11,195 bases of DNA from DASPJQ01 sp035299065 (lineage in GTDB: Bacteria > Bacteroidota > Bacteroidia > Flavobacteriales_D > UBA2798): positions 1-11,195 of the forward strand of contig DATGXI010000173.1 of the NCBI GenBank assembly GCA_035299065.1, in the 5' to 3' direction. A program made the translations under genes and the position numbers. Each line of letters begins with the position of its first letter. The stretch's first letter is position 1. A model generated the notes under the pieces. That model was not told where the DNA came from, made no database searches, and saw nothing but the letters and a program-made list of their open reading frames with translations. Positions 1 through 4,998 of this stretch are shown one piece after another.

Positions 1-144
1 TGCTGCTTTCTTTACCGGTTTTTTTGCCGCCTTTTTCGCTGGTTTTTTCGCAGCTTTCTTAGCTGGTTTCTTTTTCGCAGTTTTTTTAGGTGCCGATTTT
101 TTTGCAGCCTTTTTTACTGGTTTCTTTTTTGCTTTTTTAGCCAT
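1..144 (-). CDS. Histone H1-like Lys/Ala/Pro-rich DNA-binding protein (partial, C-terminus outside window)
   Basis: Reading minus from the ATG at 144-142, all 48 codons to the window edge are open. The product is almost only Lys, Ala and Pro, with a few Val, Ser and Thr. It is a degenerate tandem repeat of the type KKPAKKAAKKPA. This composition is known from the C-terminal tails of bacterial histone H1-like proteins (the Hc1/AlgP type), which bind DNA non-specifically by charge; a nucleoid-compaction role is inferred. No globular domain is visible before the repeat, so the protein may be basic tail throughout, or a domain may lie beyond position 1. A weak -7-like box, TAACTTAG, lies on the minus strand at 180-187. 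There is no SD, as is usual in this phylum. Identity as a low-complexity basic protein is sure; the family name is less so. Confidence 0.75.
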   Translation of the reverse strand, partial: MAKKAKKKPVKKAAKKSAPKKTAKKKPAKKAAKKPAKKAAKKPVKKAA

Positions 145-228
145 GGTATATTTTTTTAAATGATTTTCTAAGGACGGAACTAAGTTATAAGAATATTGGT
201 TGAAAAGCAGGAATTAACCCAAATAAAA

Positions 229-253
229 AAAGTCCTGCGGTTAGCAAGACTTT
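229..253 (-). terminator. Rho-independent terminator on the minus strand, now orphaned
   Basis: On the minus strand a 10-bp stem, AAAGTCTTGC / GCAGGACTTT, encloses the loop TAACC and runs straight into a T tract at 230-225 and beyond. One pair is T-G on the minus strand but C-A on the plus strand, so the hairpin forms better in minus-strand RNA. It lies about 20 nt downstream of the tRNA-Asp 3' fragment at 275-297, with no intact gene in front of it. It may be the original terminator of the tRNA-Asp gene that now lies at 4836-4912. Confidence 0.75.
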
Positions 254-274
254 AGTGCTGAAAACTTTAGCCAG

Positions 275-297
275 TGTTGGCGGTCGGGACGGGACTC
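275..297 (-). repeat. tRNA-Asp 3'-end fragment; candidate attachment-site copy
   Basis: These 23 bp are identical to 4833-4855, in the same orientation. They cover the CCA end, discriminator G, the 3' acceptor strand CCCGACC and the 3' T-stem up to the edge of the T-loop. Identity stops at 298. No D-arm or anticodon arm follows, so this is not a tRNA. Attachment cores of tyrosine-recombinase elements commonly consist of exactly this part of a tRNA gene. That the fragment is an att site is an inference. Confidence 0.65.
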
Positions 298-612
298 TAA
301 ACGCAAATACGCTGGTTTATGGTTTTTCATCAAAATGCACATTAATAGTAATTTATAACAATAAAAGAAGCAAAAAGGTGTGCGAAAATGTTGCAAATAC
401 CCCAAATGTTTCCCATATTTACCAATGAAATTTGTAAATTTGGTGCACCTGGGTACCGCTTCGTTCGTTCCTCTAACCAGCTTACAGCCACCGGCTGCCC
501 GTTAGCTACCTGCCTCTGGGTTTCTCTCTTTAACAAAAGTATCCATGGATTCCTATTTGCTTCCTGGGTGATAATAGTCCTCTAAAACAGGGCTTTTTCC
601 TTTGTTTTCCGT
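298..612. other. Intergenic stretch without a supportable gene
   Basis: Most of this is AT-rich, and no ORF here has a convincing start, composition or recognisable product. The patch 440-530 is clearly richer in GC than its surroundings and contains a small hairpin, CAGCC/GGCTG with loop ACC, near 487-499. Both strands of this patch are open for about 60 codons. Neither frame has an ATG with a plausible context and neither reads like a known family. It may be a decayed gene or a small RNA; I cannot tell which. Confidence 0.4.
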
Positions 613-670
613 TGTATTTGTAGGCATTTATGCCTGCGTATTTCTACGTAAAAACCACCGTATTTCTACG
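613..670. promoter_or_regulatory. Cluster of CGTATTTCTACG palindromic motifs, possible operator
   Basis: Two exact copies of CGTATTTCTACG lie at 637-648 and 659-670, start-to-start distance 22 bp. A degenerate copy, TGTATTTGTAGG, lies at 613-624, another 24 bp upstream. The motif is an interrupted palindrome, CGTA-N4-TACG. Spacing near two helical turns suits a dimeric regulator bound on one DNA face. The same motif forms the inverted repeat at 3439-3479 on the other side of the lipoprotein operon. A binding protein of LuxR/NarL or LytTR type is only a guess. Confidence 0.45.
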
Positions 671-816
671 CATTTCGACCAATTTTTTTTTGAATAAACA
701 CGTTTTGGTTTATTTTTAGTTGTCAATACGCATTCTCAAAATTAAACCAGTTTATACCAGGCATTAAAACATACTATTTATTATTGCTTCTCCTGAAGTA
801 AAAGTCAAAATAAATT

Positions 817-954
817 GTAACAGGAGGTTTGGGCAGTACACACGGCATAGCGTGGGTATTACTTTAATCTGTTACTACGGCTTTGACTCCGCACTTCTGA
901 TTATGTAATTACCCTCGCTCCTTATTCTAACCAATGACTAAGAAAGGAGGTAAT
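817..954 (+). promoter_or_regulatory. Putative structured mRNA leader that can sequester a strong SD-like site
   Basis: Two foldable units are visible. In the first, GTAACAG at 817-823 pairs with CTGTTAC at 869-875 around an inner stem, 835-844 with 851-860, where nine of ten positions pair. In the second, CTCCTT at 918-923 pairs with AAGGAG at 944-949, and ATTAC at 908-912 pairs with GTAAT at 950-954, leaving a CCTCG bulge. The second hairpin buries AGGAGG at 945-950, a match to the 16S anti-SD and rare in this phylum. Another AGGAGG at 822-827 could compete for the same CTCCTT strand. The base pairing is seen directly; a switching role is inference. Confidence 0.35.
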
Positions 955-974
955 CACAAAGAATCACAACAACC

Positions 975-1049
975 ATGTGTGAAGTTTTCCTGGAAGGAAG
1001 GCAACACTTCAAACAAGAAATAGTTAATCAAAAAAAATTAAACAAATGA
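975..1049 (+). CDS. 24-residue leader ORF, translationally overlapping the lipoprotein gene
   Basis: An ATG at 975 opens 24 codons ending in TGA at 1047-1049, which overlaps the ATG of the next gene (ATGA). The product starts MCEVFLEGRQHF and is polar and basic towards its end. AGGAGG at 945-950 lies 24 nt before the ATG, too far for a normal SD, and no ATG, GTG, TTG or CTG lies at proper spacing. The ATGA overlap suggests translational coupling to the lipoprotein gene, and so a regulatory leader peptide, but an ORF this short can occur by chance. No family is recognised. Confidence 0.35.
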   Translation: MCEVFLEGRQHFKQEIVNQKKLNK

Positions 1050-1525
1050 AAAAAATAATTTTAGGTCTTTTCGCAGGCTGTCTTTTACTGGCGGCTTGCT
1101 CAAAGGAAGAAAAACCAGCAACAACCAATCCTTCATCAGTTTCCTCATTCAACCCGTTTGCAGGTACACGCACTGCAGTAAACCGCCACTGGTTTGACAA
1201 TGGCGCTATTCCAGGTGTTCCTGATGTTGACTATGGGTGTACAACCCCGGCCGTTGAATGTGGTGACGATGTTACTGTTGTCAGTGGAAATCAGCAAATA
1301 ATTGACAACATGTGGACCGAAATAACCACGCAAAGCACAAGTCACATTGCTTCCTATTTTAACACAAATGCAAGCGATCTTGATGACATTATGCCGTTAA
1401 GTGTGGTAAATGCGGTTAAAAATGGCAACGCGGTTACAGCATACCGCGGGGCTGCTCCCGGTAAAAGGTTCTTGATAATTAAAAACCTTCAGGGCGTTAT
1501 AGTAGCTGTTTTTCCTTATGTTTAA
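1046..1525 (+). CDS. Small lipoprotein of unknown function (159 aa)
   Basis: The start is set by a clear type II signal peptide: MKK, a hydrophobic stretch at residues 4-15 and the lipobox LAAC with lipid Cys18, followed by SKEEK. The product is therefore a membrane-anchored lipoprotein, periplasmic or surface-exposed. The mature part begins with a Ser/Thr/Asn-rich linker (about residues 25-35). It then has a compact domain with one Cys pair, C65 and C72, that could form a disulfide, and ends in a hydrophobic, strand-like stretch (FLIIKNLQGVIVAVFPYV). No known family is recognised. It is the first full-size gene of a set with the propeller protein at 1589 and the thioredoxin-like protein at 2766. 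A terminator-like hairpin lies just behind it, which could make it the most abundant product. Its Cys pair makes it a conceivable substrate of the redox protein; that is speculation. Confidence 0.85.
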   Translation: MKKIILGLFAGCLLLAACSKEEKPATTNPSSVSSFNPFAGTRTAVNRHWFDNGAIPGVPDVDYGCTTPAVECGDDVTVVSGNQQIIDNMWTEITTQSTSHIASYFNTNASDLDDIMPLSVVNAVKNGNAVTAYRGAAPGKRFLIIKNLQGVIVAVFPYV

Positions 1526-1536
1526 CTGAACAAACT

Positions 1537-1562
1537 AGCATGGTGCTGCATGGCACCATGCT
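1537..1562 (+). terminator. Hairpin behind the small lipoprotein gene, possible attenuator
   Basis: AGCATGGTGC at 1537-1546 and GCACCATGCT at 1553-1562 form a perfect 10-bp stem with a 6-nt loop, 12 nt after the stop codon at 1525. The T tract that follows is weak (TTTACTTACT), so termination may be partial. A partial stop would give more of the first gene than of the two downstream genes. The hairpin could also stabilise the 3' end of a processed mRNA. Confidence 0.5.
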
Positions 1563-1588
1563 TTACTTACTATTCGGATTATAAATAA

Positions 1589-2812
1589 ATGAAAAGGTTT
1601 TCCATATTTGTAAGCATTTTTGTGGGCTGTCTGGTCGGTTGCGGTAGTCATAAAAGGCCGGGTTCACATAACATGGTGTCTTTTAAACCACAAAAAGGTG
1701 AGATCGTTTTTGATGTTGGCTTCCCAGGCAATCATAAGCATGCTGACGTCTATTATCACTTGCCCGATAGCACTGAATACTTTTACTTTGGCAATACAGT
1801 AACCAATAAGGCCATAAATATTTTCACATTTGACAATAAATTGAAATGGAGTATTCCTTTAAATGAGGTACTTAAAAATTGCGATGCCATTGATAATTTT
1901 GGCATCATTGATCCGGATACAGTACTTGTGCTTAGTCAGTACAGCAATTTGCTTTTTTGGGTCAACAGTAAGGGTGAGTGTTACAATAAGGTTTGGCTTG
2001 ATACGGTTGTGATAAATGAGAAAGGTGATTTTTTCGAATTTTCATCGTCTATCTATCAAACGTTTGTTGTAGACCGAAGCACACTTTTCCTGGCAGGCGC
2101 ATGGAAGTTGAATGAAAATTACGCACCGGAAAAAGGGAGTAAGGACTATTTACTTTCATGGTTTAATAAAGGTATGCGCAAGGCAGCGCAGGTTCTGCAG
2201 GTAAAAATAAAAGGTACTGAAATTAGGGGGTACACGTATGGTGCATACGGTTTGTACGATGCCATTGTGACCAATAATCATTCCATGGTATCAGATCCTC
2301 CCTATATGGCGTTTGGGGGCAATAAATATTTTAAGACCTCAGTGGCCTCTGATAAAATCTTTGAAATAAATCCAGTTGATATGAAAATTATTGGAAAGCA
2401 TCAGGTGCTTTCTGATGAAACCAAAATTGGCTGTAGTCCTTATGATTGTTCTCCTGATCTGGAAGGGAAAAAAAGCGGGTTTAGTGACTGGGTAGCAACA
2501 TCAATGCGAATAACAGGCAATATTAACCGCATCATGTATGATCCCTTCAGGAAGTTCTACTACGTAAGCGTTTATTATGCCGTGCCAAAAGAAACTCCCG
2601 ATGAAGAAAATGGGTCCATTCGTGACTGGTCCTTACTTGTATATGATACTGCATTCAATAAGATCAGCGAAACTAAGTTTAAGGGAAGGCAGTATTCATG
2701 TGGACACCAGGTTGTGTGCAGGAAAGGTCTGCTCATTTCAACAACTTTTTTAGACAGGGAAGATTATGATTCTAAAAAAACAACGTTTAAACTCTTTAAA
2801 ATTGAAAGTTAA
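1589..2812 (+). CDS. DUF4221-like propeller lipoprotein (407 aa)
   Basis: The type II signal peptide is MKRFSIFVSIFVGCLVGC, with lipid Cys18 in lipobox LVGC, so the protein is anchored at the cell envelope. The rest is rich in short beta strands with aromatic and Asp/Asn turns. Examples are FGNTVTNKAINIFTFDNKLKW (about residues 68-88), the segment with VLVLSQYSNLLFW, and FRKFYYVSVYYAVP near residues 316-329. Length, lipoprotein anchor and this strand pattern fit the Bacteroidota DUF4221 family, predicted six-bladed propeller-like proteins of unknown function. The assignment is from memory of the family and is moderate. The gene starts 63 bp after the small lipoprotein, and its last 47 bases overlap the next gene in another frame, so 1589 and 2766 are almost certainly co-transcribed. 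The low-GC codon use is like that of its neighbours. Confidence 0.8.
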   Translation: MKRFSIFVSIFVGCLVGCGSHKRPGSHNMVSFKPQKGEIVFDVGFPGNHKHADVYYHLPDSTEYFYFGNTVTNKAINIFTFDNKLKWSIPLNEVLKNCDAIDNFGIIDPDTVLVLSQYSNLLFWVNSKGECYNKVWLDTVVINEKGDFFEFSSSIYQTFVVDRSTLFLAGAWKLNENYAPEKGSKDYLLSWFNKGMRKAAQVLQVKIKGTEIRGYTYGAYGLYDAIVTNNHSMVSDPPYMAFGGNKYFKTSVASDKIFEINPVDMKIIGKHQVLSDETKIGCSPYDCSPDLEGKKSGFSDWVATSMRITGNINRIMYDPFRKFYYVSVYYAVPKETPDEENGSIRDWSLLVYDTAFNKISETKFKGRQYSCGHQVVCRKGLLISTTFLDREDYDSKKTTFKLFKIES

Positions 2813-3269
2813 GTTGGTTTTCTTATTTTTTGTTTTAATGTCTTGCAGTAGTGAAACAACAAACATTCCTGCAACGCAACACGCACAAAGTAAGTCTGAA
2901 AAACTCTTTAAGTTTATAAATGCCCGTTGGGGTAATAAACAGGCTGGTCCCAAAGCGGTCTTGGTTCTTTTTGAAACAGGTTGTCTTGGGTGTAATAAAG
3001 CGTATGCAAAGCTTATGGCAGGTTTTATCAATAACCCATCTGCTTATATCATAGTAAATGCAAATGGTACGCATGTTGATATTTCACCATTTACTGCTGA
3101 CAGCCTGACAAACGTATTCCACGACATCAAAAACGATTTTGGCAAATTAAAAATAGTGAATCATTCTGCTGCAATATTTATGAAAGCCAATGAAATTGAT
3201 ACTATAGTGAGCATCAATGCCCAGGATTTTAACGCTCAGGAAGCGTACATTATGTCAAGGATTAAATAA
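2766..3269 (+). CDS. Thioredoxin-like lipoprotein with a CxxC motif (167 aa)
   Basis: A basic N-region (residues 1-16), the hydrophobic stretch LVFLFFVL and lipobox LMSC with Cys27 make this a lipoprotein. The start at 2766 is kept, although it lies 47 bases inside the upstream gene, because starting later (Met25) would remove the signal peptide. The mature domain has a strand AVLVLFE followed by the redox motif CLGC (C73, C76), the arrangement of a thioredoxin fold after strand beta-1. The region where thioredoxins carry their cis-Pro reads NHSAAIF (132-138) and has no Pro, and the domain is short (about 120 residues). It may therefore be a divergent thiol-disulfide protein or use the CxxC for something else, such as metal binding. 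Co-transcription with the propeller lipoprotein suggests a shared envelope task. Confidence 0.8.
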   Translation: MILKKQRLNSLKLKVKLVFLFFVLMSCSSETTNIPATQHAQSKSEKLFKFINARWGNKQAGPKAVLVLFETGCLGCNKAYAKLMAGFINNPSAYIIVNANGTHVDISPFTADSLTNVFHDIKNDFGKLKIVNHSAAIFMKANEIDTIVSINAQDFNAQEAYIMSRIK

Positions 3270-3742
3270 TTAAACCGTTTTTCCAATAACCCCACTTTCT
3301 GCGCACAGATAAACGGATAGGCATAAAAAATTCATCATCTAAGGTTATGATAAATTTATGGCCGGGTTGAGGTTGGGTCTGGCTACAATTTGTAGGTAAA
3401 AATTAAAATATTGAATATAAGTTAATTATGTTTTTTGACTACCGTATTTCTACGGAAAATGTGCGTAGAAATACGGTAGCCCCCTTTTTTTTTTAAAAAA
3501 GAGTTTAATTTCGCCCAACTGTAACCAGCAGTTTGGTTTTGCGTTAACCTAATAAATTACCACTTTACCGATTGGGGACAAAATTAACTGTAAATTTTGA
3601 TATTGATAATCAGTCGCTAGGAGGGCTTAATGTTAAATTATACTTTTCTTATCGATTGGTCATTGGTATTACGGTGTTTTTGATCTAAATTTATAATTAC
3701 TAATAGGCAATTAATAGCCACAACGAGGATTAAATTTTAACT
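3270..3742. other. 473-bp intergenic region between operon and cassette
   Basis: The region is AT-rich and no ORF worth calling lies in it. The notable element is the inverted repeat at 3439-3479 with its T tract; the rest shows no clear family or fold. The promoter of the cassette at 3743 must lie in the second half. I find no good TAnnTTTG box there; TAAATTTT near 3730 is the closest, and it is too near the start codon to be convincing. Confidence 0.5.
3439..3492 (+). terminator. Perfect 16-bp inverted repeat of the CGTATTTCTACG motif followed by a T tract
   Basis: The arm CTACCGTATTTCTACG at 3439-3454 is repeated in exact inverse at 3464-3479, with loop GAAAATGTG. The plus strand continues with CCCCC and then about ten T. 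The hairpin plus T run looks like a Rho-independent terminator for the operon ending at 3269, although 170 nt behind it is far. Each arm also contains the CGTA-N4-TACG palindrome found at 637-670. It shares 16 bases (ACCGTATTTCTACGCA, read from the minus strand here) with the copy at 657-672, so it may equally be a pair of protein-binding sites. Confidence 0.55.
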
Positions 3743-3907
3743 ATGGGAACTTTACTGAAAAAGAGCAAATCTTTAGATGAGGGTAAAATTTCAAAAACAG
3801 ACAAACGCATAAATGATGCTGAGTTTGAAAAAATGAAATTTGAAACTAGATCCCAAAAAGAGATCGAGAATTCTCGTATCAAGGTTTATAAGTACGCTAT
3901 TGACTAA
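3743..3907 (+). CDS. Small basic protein, first gene of a three-gene cassette (54 aa)
   Basis: ATG 3743 to TAA 3905-3907 encodes 54 residues starting MGTLLKKSKSLDEGK. It is highly charged, without a signal peptide or membrane segment, and probably mostly helical, at least over residues 20-45. The TAA overlaps the ATG of the next gene by one base (TAATG), a classic sign of translational coupling that supports this ORF as real. GAGGA at 3724-3728 is 14 nt from the start, a poor SD. A small charged protein coupled to a larger one resembles toxin-antitoxin organisation, but neither partner matches a toxin or antitoxin family that I recognise. Codon use is AT-rich, like the following gene. Confidence 0.7.
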   Translation: MGTLLKKSKSLDEGKISKTDKRINDAEFEKMKFETRSQKEIENSRIKVYKYAID

Positions 3908-4542
3908 TGTCTCAAATGATATGTATTGTAGGTGAGATATCTCCCTACAATTTCGAACGCATTAATCATACTCCTCAGGACTTACCACACATAAAAACTA
4001 TACGTTTCAGGTTTCGTGATGCCTCAAATAATCTTTATTTAGTTCTTGTTGATCATTTCGAGCATGATTTGTATGTGGTTAAATTCCACTTGCAAAGGCA
4101 GGTTCGTCATAGGCTTAAATACAATAACATTATTAATGCATATCACGCAAGAAAAGTTCTACATAAATGCGTTGCGATTGGTCAAAGAATCTATAATGAG
4201 AATCCTAAGGCTTCGTTCGGCTTTGTTGGAAGCCCAAGAATCCGTGAATTCAAAGACGCAAGAGGGCTTGAAGGATATAAGCTTACTAAAAGGTACAGGG
4301 TTTATTTTAATCTGGCTGCTACATTTTTTAGCTCTGATGTTTTTGACCATATAAAAAATGATAATCAAAGCACATACATAATGATTAACAAAAAGCATGC
4401 AATAGAAAAACCTGGTTTATTTGAAGCGATGCGTAAGACTATCGGAACAAGCTACTCAATGGATCAGTTGTATCCAACGTATGAAATCTTAACAGCAAAA
4501 GAAAAGAAAAAAAGCAAAAATTCTTCAACTGGCCAAATGTAA
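3907..4542 (+). CDS. Conserved-looking hypothetical protein of the cassette (211 aa)
   Basis: The start is the ATG within TAATG, coupled to the 54-aa gene. The product is soluble and basic, with no signal peptide. The first half is beta-rich (TIRFRFRDASNNLYLVLVDHF, then VVKFHLQ). It continues with a helix (ARKVLHKCVAIGQRIYNEN), a strand-Gly-Ser-Arg segment (ASFGFVGSPRIRE), KRYRVYFNLAATFF and a strand YIMINKK. The tail after residue 190 is Lys/Ser-rich and disordered. The order 'beta sheet, helix KVL, strand, GS..R, R.Y' loosely recalls DUF6934 proteins of Bacteroidota. I saw no motif strong enough to assign it, and no catalytic residues. AT-rich codons and its place next to the tRNA-Asp fit acquired DNA. 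Not related to any integrase I know. Confidence 0.75.
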   Translation: MSQMICIVGEISPYNFERINHTPQDLPHIKTIRFRFRDASNNLYLVLVDHFEHDLYVVKFHLQRQVRHRLKYNNIINAYHARKVLHKCVAIGQRIYNENPKASFGFVGSPRIREFKDARGLEGYKLTKRYRVYFNLAATFFSSDVFDHIKNDNQSTYIMINKKHAIEKPGLFEAMRKTIGTSYSMDQLYPTYEILTAKEKKKSKNSSTGQM

Positions 4543-4545
4543 TTT

Positions 4546-4701
4546 ATGTGCTTCACGGCTTCAAAGGATAAAGATATTAGTAAAATAAACAAAGGAACAG
4601 GTAAAGACCTGGGCAAGGTTAAAGGGCATACCTATTTCAATAAAAAGCAGGTTGAGAAAATAATCACCTGGTTTGAGGAAAACGGGTTTAAAGGCTCATA
4701 G
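4546..4701 (+). CDS. 51-residue basic ORF, third gene of the cassette
   Basis: ATG 4546 to TAG 4699-4701 encodes 51 residues rich in Lys, Gly and aromatics (starts MCFTASKDKDISK; later HTYFNKKQVEKIITWFEENG, helix-like). It lies in the same frame as the 211-aa gene, one codon after its TAA at 4540-4542. There are two readings: a separate small gene translated by reinitiation, or the C-terminal part of a longer protein now cut by a stop codon. Residue composition looks protein-like rather than random. No family recognised. Confidence 0.5.
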   Translation: MCFTASKDKDISKINKGTGKDLGKVKGHTYFNKKQVEKIITWFEENGFKGS

Positions 4702-4788
4702 TCATACCGGGCAAGGTTAAAGATCGATTTGTTTTTAAGCCTATGCTTCACGTAATTATTCGTCCCCTATAGCGTCCTCCAAGAAACA

Positions 4789-4823
4789 AAAAAGCCCGTA
4801 AGTTTTTCACTTACAGGCTTTTT
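4789..4823 (-). terminator. Strong terminator behind tRNA-Asp, probably bidirectional
   Basis: AAAAAGCC (4789-4796) pairs with GGCTTTTT (4816-4823) and GTAAG (4798-4802) with CTTAC (4810-4814). The one position between the stems is T-G on the minus strand and C-A on the plus strand. T runs flank the stem on both strands. It ends the minus-strand tRNA-Asp transcript 13 nt after the CCA end, and could also stop plus-strand transcription of the 3743-4701 cassette. Confidence 0.85.
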
Positions 4824-4832
4824 CTCACTTAT

Positions 4833-4855
4833 TGTTGGCGGTCGGGACGGGACTC
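4833..4855 (-). repeat. 3' end of tRNA-Asp, second copy of the 23-bp direct repeat
   Basis: Identical to 275-297 over 23 bp in the same orientation, 4558 bp apart. Inside the intact tRNA gene it covers the T-loop edge to just past CCA. If an element integrated here, this copy rebuilt the tRNA and the one at 275 is the displaced original end. Confidence 0.65.
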
Positions 4856-4912
4856 GAACCCGCGACCCCGTGCGTGACAGGCACGTATTCTAACCAACTG
4901 AACTACCCGACC
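4836..4912 (-). tRNA. tRNA-Asp (anticodon GTC)
   Basis: On the minus strand the acceptor stem GGTCGGG/CCCGACC is perfect, with discriminator G and an encoded CCA (4838-4836). The D-arm contains AGTTGGTTAGA. The anticodon arm CGTGC-CTGTCAC-GCACG has GTC in the loop, so the tRNA reads Asp codons. The T-arm has GGTTCGAGTCCC with a normal T-loop. The gene is intact and should be functional. Its 3' end (4833-4855) recurs at 275-297. A terminator follows at 4789-4823 and a promoter-like box precedes it at 4932-4939. Confidence 0.97.
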
Positions 4913-4931
4913 TCTTCCCTTTTGGGGATTG

Positions 4932-4939
4932 CGAAATTA
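4932..4939 (-). promoter_or_regulatory. -7-like box of tRNA-Asp
   Basis: On the minus strand TAATTTCG matches the Bacteroidota -7 consensus TAnnTTTG at five of its six fixed positions and lies 20 nt before the tRNA 5' end. A -33 TTG is not obvious at the usual distance (TGG is the nearest), so support is modest. Confidence 0.4.
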
Positions 4940-4955
4940 CGCGTTTTTTCAACGT

Positions 4956-4988
4956 AAAAACCACCTAAAATGTTTTTTTAGGGTTTTT
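4956..4988 (-). terminator. Rho-independent terminator of the cyclophilin gene
   Basis: On the minus strand AAAAACC-CTAAAA pairs with TTTTAG-(GT)-GGTTTTT around a short A/T loop, a 6+7-bp stem with a 2-nt bulge ending in a T run. It begins 10 nt after the cyclophilin stop codon and separates that gene from the tRNA-Asp promoter. Confidence 0.7.
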
Positions 4989-4998
4989 CGTGTACCAC

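Noticed and set aside
275..350. tRNA pseudogene instead of att copy
   Set aside because: Identity to tRNA-Asp ends sharply at 297 and no anticodon or D-arm remnant follows; a sharp edge fits recombination better than decay.
388..585. Open frames of about 65 codons on both strands (388-585 plus, 342-536 minus)
   Set aside because: They overlap each other, the minus one starts with TTG, composition is not protein-like and no family is recognisable; treated as chance ORFs in a GC-richer patch.
275..4855. Integrase, transposase or IS inside the presumed island
   Set aside because: None of the proteins shows recombinase motifs, and no terminal inverted repeats with a transposase frame were seen.
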